DNA of 64,000 nt, from NCBI GenBank assembly GCA_021014325.1, contig CM037476.1, positions 19,008,827 through 19,072,826 of the forward strand, in the 5' to 3' direction. Position numbers and translations under genes: made by a program. Source of the stretch: Plazaster borealis (Eukaryota; Echinodermata; Asteroidea; Forcipulatida; Labidiasteridae). Positions 44,301 through 55,421 of the stretch are shown piece after piece. The notes beneath the pieces were generated by a model that had not been told where the DNA came from, searched no databases, and saw only the letters and a program-made list of their open reading frames with translations. Position 1 is the first letter of the stretch; each line of letters begins with the position of its first letter.

Positions 44301-47300
44301 CTTTCATATTCGTTGAGATACAGCAAAAAGCAAAAGGTCATTTTTCAACTTTAAAAAGCTTGTAATTCGACATCTGATGACGTCATCATAACGTAATGAC
44401 AACTGTGCCGTCTTCTTATTGAGGTTTAATTATCTGATGAGTTTCAAGGCCCAATTCAATTCCAATCTTGAGTTATGCTGTAAATAACCCCGAACGACCC
44501 TTTTTTAAAGAAAAACACAAAGGCAAACTTTGACCTTACGGTACGACCAGAAGAAAAGGCCATACGATTTTGGCGTTAACTTTTCAAATATTGCCCCAGT
44601 CTTGATCTATCAGATGCCAAATTATGAACATCATAGCTTTGATATTCGTTGAGATACAGCAAAAAGCAAATGGTCATTTTCAACTTTAAAAACCTTGTAA
44701 TTCGACACTTGATGACGTCATCATGACGTAATAAAAACTGTGCCGTCTTCATATTGAGGTTCAATTATCTGATGAGTTTCAAAGTTCAATTCAGTTTCAA
44801 TCTTGAGTTATGCTGCTGATAAGAGTTCCGTGGAAGAAGAAAAAACAGATGAAGACCTTTTAAGATGATGTATAGATTGAAAAAATCCAATGTGTGGTTC
44901 AGAAGTTATGATATTTTCAAATTTAAAATGTCATATTCCTGTTTGAACGGGAAGTCAAGGTCAAATGGGGTCATTTTTTGTGTAGCATTTGTCGAACTTC
45001 AAATTACCTACCCGATGATGTGTAGATTGTAAAAATCAAATTAATAGTTCATAAGTTATGTATTTTACAAATATTAAACTTTGATTTAGGCATATATTAA
45101 TTCGATACCCGATGACGTCATCATGACGTCATTTAGTTAGTGTCGTCTTGATACTGAGGTTCAACTATCTTATGAGTTTCATTGTTCAATTCAATTTCAA
45201 TCTTAAGATATTCCGTAGATAAGCCCCCCAAAACGATTTTATTTATAGGCGCTATTCAATAAATGTAAAACGAAAGAGGGCGCTGTTGCTTCCCGCCGAC
45301 CGGCTCTGCCGCCGACAGCACAGTCAGCGCGTGAACTGTGACTTGCATCAGTTTCAACGTAATGTGTACATAATGCGTTGTCAATGAAAGTGTGGGGGGG
45401 TACGAGTGGGAAGGTGCGCATCATTTTCCCGGTTTTAACAAGATGTAAAAGGTTAAAATGTTCTTATCTCTGTGTAAAAGTTTAAGAAGGATTGCTGTTC
45501 TACAATCTGATACAAAAATTATGCTGAAATGATCAGTAGTTCTAAAGACATGAATACGATAAGATTTTGTGAAATTTTCAACTTCCGTTTTGATCCGGAA
45601 TTAAGTAAAAATATTGTACGGGTTCTGTGAAGCGTTTGTCAAACTTTTAACGACCTATCCGATGATGTGTAGATTGTCAAAATCCGAATTATGGTTTTTG
45701 AGTTATGATTTTTACAAGTATTAAACTTTGATTTAATTTAATTCGATGCCCGATGACGTCATCATGACGTAATTAAATATGTGTTGTCTTGATACTAAGG
45801 TTCAACTATCTGTTGAGTTTCAACGTTCAATTCAATCTCAATCTTGAGTTATTCCGTAGATAAGCTCGAAAGTTGTTTTTTGATGAAAAAAAACGAAGGC
45901 GAACTTCGACCCAGGGTAACGACCCGGAAGCTAAGGTCGTACGATTTTGGCGTTAACTTTTCAAATGTTGTCCAAGTCTTTATCTATGTGATGCCCAGGT
46001 ATGAACATCATAGCTTTTATATTCGTTGAGATACAGCACAAAGCAAATGGTCACTTTTCAACTTTAAAAACCTTATAATTCGACACCTGATGACGTCATC
46101 ATGACGTAATGACAACTGTGCCGTCTTCTTATTGAGGTTCAATTATCTGATGAGTTTCAAGGTTCAATTCAGTTTCAATCTTGAGTTATGCTGTAGAGAA
46201 ACTTTGCGAATAAGAAGAAGGAGAAGACTAGACTTTCAGTTTTTGTCATGTGACAAAAACAAGGTGTTCGTGGGGAGTGATTGAATGAATAAACATTCTA
46301 CCTTATCAATCCAATGCCTGGTCCAGGAGTTATGAATTTTTCTAAAAATTTAACATCAACTTCCGGTTTGGACCGGAAGTCAAGGTCAAATAGGGGTCAC
46401 ATTATGTGTAGCGCATTTAGTTTATGAAGACGTTTTAGATGATGTATGGATTGTAAACCTCAAACGATTTGTTGAAACATTAACTTTTACTTTCCGGTTC
46501 AAACCGGAAGTCAAGGTCAAATGAGGTCACAGTGTGTAGCGTTTCTTAAATCTTTGGAGCCCTTTCTGATGATGTATAGATGATAAAAATCCAATGTGTG
46601 GTTCAGGAGTTCTGATTTTTTCAAATATTAAATTTCATCTTCCGGTTTGAACAGGAAGTAAAGGTCACTTGGGGTCACATTCTGTATATCGTTTGTTAAG
46701 TTGTTACATACTTGTCCAATGGTGTATAGACTGTAAAAATCCATTGTGTGGTTCAGGAATTATGAATTTTGAAACATTAAATTTCAACTTCCGTTTTGAA
46801 CCGGAAGTCAGGGTCAAACGGGTCACAATAAGTGTAGCGTATGTTACGTTTTACAAAGACCTTTCAGATGATGTATAGATTGTAAAAATCCAATGTGTGG
46901 TTCAGGAGTTACGAATTTTTCAAGTATTACATGGATTATCTTCATGCCGGGGTGCGCAATATACAAGGTAACAGCGATGCTATTTAATGTATTCCTACAT
47001 GTAGTTGATGTAAACTGAACTACACGCACAATGTACGTGTATCTGTACACGTGTTATTACACCATCTTGCGTTATCAAATAGGGTCAACACAAACGTGCG
47101 CTTTAATGCCGGTGGTCATAAGACAAGATGTAAATGTCAAAATGTTGTTATTTCTGTGCAAAAGTTTGAGCTGGCTCAACATTCTACAACCTGATGCAGA
47201 AATTATGCTGAAATGATAAGTAGTTTTTGAGATACGAAATTTATATAATTTTAAATTTCCGGGTTGAACCGGAAGTCAAGGTCAAATAGGGGCACTTTCT

Positions 47301-50300
47301 GTGTAGCATTTGTTGGACCTTTAACGAACTTTCCGATGATGTATAGATTGTTAAAATCCAACATGTCGTTCATGAGTTATGATTTTTTTCAAATATTAAA
47401 CTTTGATTGAATGTAATTCAATACCTGATGACGTCATCATGACATCATCAAGTTTGTGTCGTCTTGATATTTAGGTTCAAATGTCTGATGAGTTTCAATG
47501 TAAAATTCAATTTCAATCTTGAGTTATGTCGTAGATAACCCCGAAAATGATGTTTTTCAAGAAAAAAACCAAAGGCAAACTTTGACCTAGGGCATGACCT
47601 TGAAGAAAAGGTCATACGATTTTGACGTTAACTTTTGAAATGTAGCCCCAGTCTTGATCTATCACATGCCCAATTATGAACATCATAGCTTTCATATTCA
47701 ATGAGATACAGCAAATACCAAATGGTCATTTTTCAACTTTAAAAACGTTGTAATTCGACACCTGATGACGTCATCATGACGTCATGACAATTGTGCCGTC
47801 CTCATATTGAGGTTCAATTGTCTGATGAGTTTCAAGGTTCAATTCAGTTTCAATGTTGAGTTATGCTGTAGAGAAGAGTTCTAGGGAAGAAGAAGATGGA
47901 GAAGAAAAGAAAAAAACTAGACTTTCAGTTTTTGTCATGTGACAAAAACAAGGTGTTCGTGGGGAGTGATTGAATGAATAAACATTCTACCTTATCAATC
48001 CAATGCCTGGTCCAGGAGTTATGAATTTTTCTAAAAATTTAACATCAACTTCCGGTTTGGACCGGAAGTCAAGGTCAAATAGGGGTCACATTATGTGTAG
48101 CGCATTTAGTTTATGAAGACGTTTTAGATGATGTATGGATTGTAAACCTCAAACGATTTGTTGAAACATTAACTTTTACTTTCCGGTTCGAACCGGAAGT
48201 CAAGGTCAAATGAGGTCACAGTGTGTAGCGTTTCTTAAATCTTTGGAGCCCTTTCTGATGAGGTATAGATGATAAAAATCCAATGTGTGGTTCAGGAGTT
48301 CTGATTTTTTCAAATATTAAATTTCATCTTCCGGTTTGAACAGGAAGTAAAGGTCACTTGGGGTCACATTCTGTATATCGTTTGTTAAGTTGTTACATAC
48401 TTGTCCGATGGTGTATAGATTGTAAAAATCCATCGTGTGGTTCAGGAATTATGAATTTTGAAACATTAAATTTCAACTTCCGCTTTGAACCGGAAGTCAG
48501 GGTCAAACGGGTCACAATAAGTGTAGCGTATGTTACGTTTTACAAAGACCTTTCAGATGATGTATAGATTGTAAAAATCCAATGTGTGGTTCAGGAGTTA
48601 CGAATTTTTCAAGTATTACATGGATTATCTTCATGCCGGGGTGCGCAATATACAAGGTAACAGCGATGCTATTTAATGTATTCCTACATGTAGTTGATGT
48701 AAACTGAACTACACGCACAATGTACGTGTATCTGTACACGTGTTATTACACCATCTTGCGTTATCAAATTGGGTCAACACAAACGTGCGCTTTAATGCCG
48801 GTGGTCATAAGACAAGATGTAAATGTCAAAATGTTGTTATTTCTGTGCAAAAGTTTGAGCTGGCTCAACGTTCTACAACCTGATGCAGAAATTATGCTGA
48901 AAAGATAAGTAGTTTTGAGATACGAAATTTATATAATTTTAAATTTCCGGGTTGAACCGGAAGTCAAGGTCAAATGGGATCACTTTCTGTGTAGCGTTTG
49001 TTGGACCTTTAACGAACTTTCCGATGATGTATAGATTGTAAAAATCCAACATGTCGTTCGTGAGTTATGATTTTTTTTCAAATATTAAACTTTGATTGAA
49101 TGTAATTCAATACCTGATGACGTCATCATGACATCATCAAGTTTGTGTCGTCTTGATATTTAGGTTCAAATGTCTGATGAGTTTCAATGTAAAATTCAAT
49201 TTCAATCTTGAGTTATGTCGTAGATAAGCCCGAAAATGATGTTTTTCAAGAAAAAAACCAAAGGCAAACTTTGACCTAGGGCATGATCTTGAAGAAAAGG
49301 TCATACGATTTTGACGTTAACTTTTGAAATGTAGCCCCAGTCTTGATCTATCACATGCCCAATTATGAACATCATAGCTTTCATATTCAATGAGATACAG
49401 CAAATACCAAATGGTCATTTTTCAACTTTAAAAACGTTGTAATTCGACACCTGATGACGTCATCATGACGTCATGACAATTGTGCCGTCCTCATATTGAG
49501 GTTCAATTGTTTGATGAGTTTCAAGGTTCAATTCAGTTTCAATGTTGAGTTATGCTGTAGAGAAGAGTTCTAGGGAAGAAGAAGATGGAGAAGAAAAAAA
49601 CTAGATATTGAGTTTTTGTTTACTACAAAAACAAGGTGTTCGTGGTGAGCGACTGATTGAATACGTAACGACATTTAACATTACCAATCCAATGCCTGGT
49701 TCAAGAGTTATGAATTTTACAAAACGTATACATCAACTTCCGGTTTCGACCGGAGGTCAAGGTCAAGTAGGGTTACATTTTGTGTAGTGCGAGATCAGTT
49801 TATGAAGACCTTTTAGATGATGGATGGATTGTAAACATCCAATATTTGGTTCAGAAGTTATGATTTTTTCAACTATAAAGTTTCAAATTCCGTTTTGAAC
49901 CGGAAGTCAATGTCAAATGAGGTCACAGTGTGTAGCGTTTCTTAAATCTTTGGAGCCCTTTCTTATGATGCATAGATGATAAAAATCCAATGTGTGGTTC
50001 AGGAGTTCTGATTTTTTCAAATATTAAATTTCATCTCCCGGTTTGAACAGGAAGTAAAGATCAATTGGGGTCACATTCTGTATATCGTTTGTTAAGTTGT
50101 TACATACTTGTCCAATGATGTATAGATTGTAAAAATCCATTGTGTGCTTCAGGAATTATGAATTTTGAAACATTAAACTTCAACTTCCGTTTTGAACCGG
50201 AAGTCAGGGTCAAACGGGGTCACAATAAGTGTAGCGTATGTTAGGTTTTATATAGACCTTTCAGATGATGTATAGATTGTAAAAATCCAATGTGTGGTTC

Positions 50301-53300
50301 AGGAGTTACACGTGCTATTACACTATCTCGCGTTATCAAAGTGGGTCAACACAAACGTGCGCTTTAATGCCGGTGGTTATAAGACAAGATGTGAATGTCA
50401 AAATGTTGTTATTTCTGTGCAAAAATTTGAGCAGGCTCAACGTTCTACAACCTGATGCAAAAATTATGCTGAAATGATAAATAGTTTTTGAGATACAAAT
50501 TTTGTGAAATTTTAAATTTCCGGGTTGAACCGAACGTCAAGGTCAAATGGGGTCACTTTCTGTGTAGCGTCTGTTGGACCTTTAACGAACTTTCCGATGA
50601 TGTATAGATTGTAAAAATCCAACATGTCGTTCATGAGTTATGATTTTTTCAAATATTAAACTTTGATTTAATGTAATTCAATACCTGATGACGTCATCAT
50701 GACATCATCAAGTTTGTGTCGTCTTGATATTTAGGTTCAAATGTCTGATGAGTTTCAATGTAAAATTCAATTTCAAACTTGAGTTATGCCGTAGATAAGC
50801 CCGAAAATGATGTTTTTCAAGTAAAACCAAAGGCAAACTTTGACCTGGGGGAATGACCTTGAAGAAAAGGTCATACGATTTTGACGTTAACTTTTGAAAT
50901 GTAGCCCCAGTCTTGATCTATCACATGCCCAATTATGAACATCATAGCTTTCATATTCAATGAGATACAGCAAATACCAAATGATCATTTTTCAACTTTA
51001 AAAACCTTGTAATTCGACACCTGATGACGTCAGCACGACGTCATTAACTTTGTGCCGTCCTCATACTGAGGTTCAATTGTCTGATGAGTTTCATTGTTCA
51101 ATTCAGTTTCAATCTTGAGTTATGCTGTAGAGAAGAGTTCCAGGGAAGAAGAAGAAGATGGAGAAGAAAAGAAAACTATACATTGAATTTTTGTTTACTA
51201 CAAAAACACGGTGTTCGTGGTGAGTGATTGAATGAATAGGTCATTATACCTTATCAATCCAATTCCTGGTTCAGGAGTTATGAATCTTTCAACAAAACAC
51301 TTAACATCCACGTCCGGTTTTGACCGGAAGTCAAGGTCAAATAGGGGTCACATTTTGTGTAGCGCGTTTAGTTTATGAAGACGTTTTAGATGGTGTATGG
51401 ATTGTAAACCTCCAACAATTTGTTGAAACATTAACTTTCACTCTCCGGTTTGAACCGGAAGTCAATGTCAAATGAGGTCACAGTGTGTAGCTTTTCTTAA
51501 ATCTTTGGAGCCCTTTCTGATGATGTATAGATGATACAAATCCAATGTGTGGTTCAGGAATTCTGATTTTTTCAAATATTAAATTTCATCTTCCGATTTG
51601 AACAGGAAGTAAAGGTCAATTGGGGTCACATTCTGTATATTGTTTATTAAGTTGTTACATACTTGTCCAATGATGTATAGATTGTAAAAATCCATCGTGT
51701 GGTTCAGGAATTATTAATTTTGAAACATTAAATTTCAACTTCCGCTTTGAACCGGAAGTCAGGGTCAAACGGGGTCACAATAAGTGTAGCGTAAGTCAGG
51801 TTTTATAAAGACCTTTCAGATGATGTATAGATTGTAAAAATCCAATGTGTGGTTCAGGAGTTACGAATTTTTCAAGTACTACATGGATTATCTTTATGCC
51901 GGGGTGCGCAATATACAAGGTAACATCCAGCGATGTTAAATGTATTCCTACATGTAGTTGATGTAAACTGAACTACACGTTCAAAATGCATGTTTCTGTT
52001 GTACACGCGCTATAACAGTATCTCGCGTTATCAAAGTGGGTCAACACAAACGTGCGCTTTAATGCCGGTGGTCATAAGACAAGATGTAAATGTCAAAATG
52101 TTGTTATTTCTGTGCAAAAGTTTGAGCAGGCTCAACTTTCTACAATCTGATGCAAAAATTATGCTGAAATGATAAGTGGTTTTTGAGATACGAATATTAT
52201 GAAATTTTAAATTTCTGGGTTGAACCGGAAGTCAAGGTCAAATGGGGTCACTTTCTGTGCAGCGTTTGTTGAACCTTTAACGAAATTTCCGATGATGTAT
52301 AGATTGTAAAAATCCAACATGTCGTTCATGAGTTATGATTTTTTTTCAAATATTAAACTTTGATTTAACGTAATTCAATACCTAATGACGTCATCATGAC
52401 ATCATCACGTTTGTGTCGTCTTGATATTTAGGTTCAAATGTCTGATGAGTTTCAATGTAAAATTCAATTTCAATCTTGAGTTATGCCGTAGATAAGCCCG
52501 AAAATGATGTTTTTCAAGAAAAAAACCAAAGGCAAACTCTGACCTAGGGGCTTGACCTTGAAGAAAAGGTCATACGATTTTTACGTTAACTTTTGAAATG
52601 TAGCCCCAGTCTTGACCTATCACATGCTCAATTATGAACATCATAGCTTTCATATTCAATGAGATACAGCAAATACCAAATGATCATTTTTCAACTTTAA
52701 AAACCTTGTAATTCGACACCTGATGACGTCATCATGACGAAATTGTGCAAGTGCCGTGCTCATGTTAAGGTTGAAGTATATGCTAAGTTTCAAGGTTCAA
52801 TTAAATTTCTTTTTTGAGTTCTGTTCTGGAGAAGAGTTCCGGTGAAGAAGAAGATGAAGAAGAAAAAAAAGAAAAAAAAACAGAACAATAACAAGAGGTG
52901 TTCGTGCTTGTATTGCACGAACACCTAAAAAAGACTAGACCTTGAGTTTTTGTCTACTACAAAAACACGGTGTTCGTGGTGAGTGATTGAATGAATAGGT
53001 CATTATACCTTATCAATCCAATTCCTGGTTCAGGAGTTATGAATTTTTCAAAAATTAAACATCAACTTCCGGTTTTGACCGGAAGTCAAGGTCAAATAGG
53101 GTCACATTTTTTATAGCGCGTGATTAGTTTTTGACTACCTTTTAGATGGTTTAGGTTTTTTTACATTGATCATGAATGCAGCTGATATGGTAGTGTTGGT
53201 GCAAGACGTTGTTACTTATAGACTGTGCAAGTCTCACGCGTATTCGAACATCTGGGACCATTGTGGTCCCAACCTTAAGGAGTTTTACGTGGGCCGGATT

Positions 53301-55388
53301 TTCTTTTAGTCAAGTACTTTTATTTAAAGAAGTTTCTGGCCATGAAAATTATATATGTTGTTGGGAACGTGAAATGTTCAGTAGTTTTAAAGATAATTAA
53401 TAAGATAAGATATTACCGGAAGTCAAGGTCAAAGAGTGTAAGGTGTTGTGTAGCGTTCGTCGAACTTTAAATGAGCTATCCGATGATGTGTAGATAGTAA
53501 AAATCAAATAAATGGTTCCCGAGTTATGAATTTTACAACGATAAATTTTGATTTATTATAATTCGATGCCCGATGACGTCATTAAGACGTCATTAAGTTT
53601 GTGTTGTCTTGATACTAAGGTTCAACTATCCTATGAGTTTCAATGTTAAATTCAATTTCAATCTTGAGTTATTTCGTAGATAAGCCCCCAAAACGATTCT
53701 ATTATCAGCGCTGTTTATTCAACGAAAGAGGGCGCTGTTGAAATATTTTGTTTGCCGCTGCCAGATCTAACAAACAAGGACGGCGACAGTACACACAGTC
53801 AGCGCAGGAACTGTAGCTTGCATGAGTTTCAACGTTATGGGTACATAATGCTTTGTCAATTATGAATTTTACAAATATAAAATTTTGATTTATTATAATT
53901 TGATGCCCGATGACGTCATCAAGACGTCATTAAGTTTGTGTTGTCTTGGTACTGAGGTTCAACTATCCTATGAGTTTCAATGTTCAATTCAATTTCAATC
54001 TTGAGTTATTTCGTAGATAAGCCCCCCAAAACGATTCTATTATCAGCGCTGTTTATTTAATATTCAACGAAAGAGGGCGCTGTTGAAATATTTTGTTTGC
54101 CGCTGCCAGATCTAACAAACAAGGACGGCGACAGTACACACAGTCAGCGCAGGAACTGTAGCTTGCATGAGTTTCAACGTTATGGGTACATAATGCTTTG
54201 TCAATTATGAATTTTACAAATATAAAATTTTGATTTATTATAATTCGATGCCCGATGACGTCATCAAGCCGTCATTAAGTTTGTGTTGTCTTGATACTGA
54301 GGTTCAACTATCCTATGAGTTTCAATGTTCAATTCAATTTCAATCTTGAGTTATTTCGTAGATAAGCCCCCCAAAACGATTCTATTATCAGCGCTGTTTA
54401 TTTAATATTCAACGAAAGAGGGCGCTGTTGATTATGTTGTTTGCCGCTGCCACATCTAACAAACAAGGACGGCGACAGTACAAACAGTCAGCGCGTGAAC
54501 TGTAGCTTGCATGAGTTTTAACGTTATGGGTACATAATGCTTTGTCAATTAAAGTGGAGGGGGTACGAGTGGGAAGGTGCCTATCGTTGTCCGCTTTTGA
54601 CAAGATGTTCAAGGTTAAAATGTTGTTATCTCTGTGCAAAAGTTTAAGAGGGATTGCTGTTCTACAATCTGATACAAAAATTATGCTGAAATGATCAGTA
54701 GTTTCAAAGATATGAATACGATAAGATATTACGAAATTTTAAACTTCCGTTTTGAACCAAAAGTAAGTTAAAATATTGTACGGATTTTGTGAAGCGTTTG
54801 TCAAACTTTTGACGACCTATCCGATGATGTGTAGATTGCCAAAATCCGAATTATAGTTTTTGCGTTATGATTTTTACAAATATTAAACTTTGATTTATTG
54901 TAATTTAATGCCCGATGACGTCATCATGACGTAATTAAGTATGTGTTGTCTCGATACTGAAGTTCAACTATCTATTGAGTTTTAATATTCAATTCAATCT
55001 CAATCTTGAGTTATTCCGTAGATAAGCTCGAAAGTTGTTTTTGACGAAAAACGAAGGTGAACTTCGACCCAGGGTAACGACCCGGAAGCTAGGGTCGTAC
55101 AATTTCGGCGTTAACTTTTCAAATGTTGCCCCCACCTTGGTCTATCAGATGCAAAAACTTTGAACATCATAGCTTTCATATTCGTTGAGATACAGCAAAA
55201 AGCAAAAGGTCATTTTTCAACTTTAAAAACCCTGTAATTCAACACCTGATGACGTCATCATGACGTAATGACAACTGTGCCGTCTTCTTATTAAGGTTCA
55301 ATTATCTGATGAGTTTCAAGGTTCAATTCAGTTTCAATCTTGAGTTATGATCCAGAGATGAGTTGAGTGGAAGAAGAAGAAGGAGAAG

Positions 55389-55421
<33 letters not shown>

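Noticed and set aside
42090..52172. Repeated frame of about 60 residues containing TQTCALMPVVIRQDVNVKML
   Set aside because: One per array unit, no splice context or start conservation, and surrounded by non-coding modules; treated as a chance frame in the repeat.
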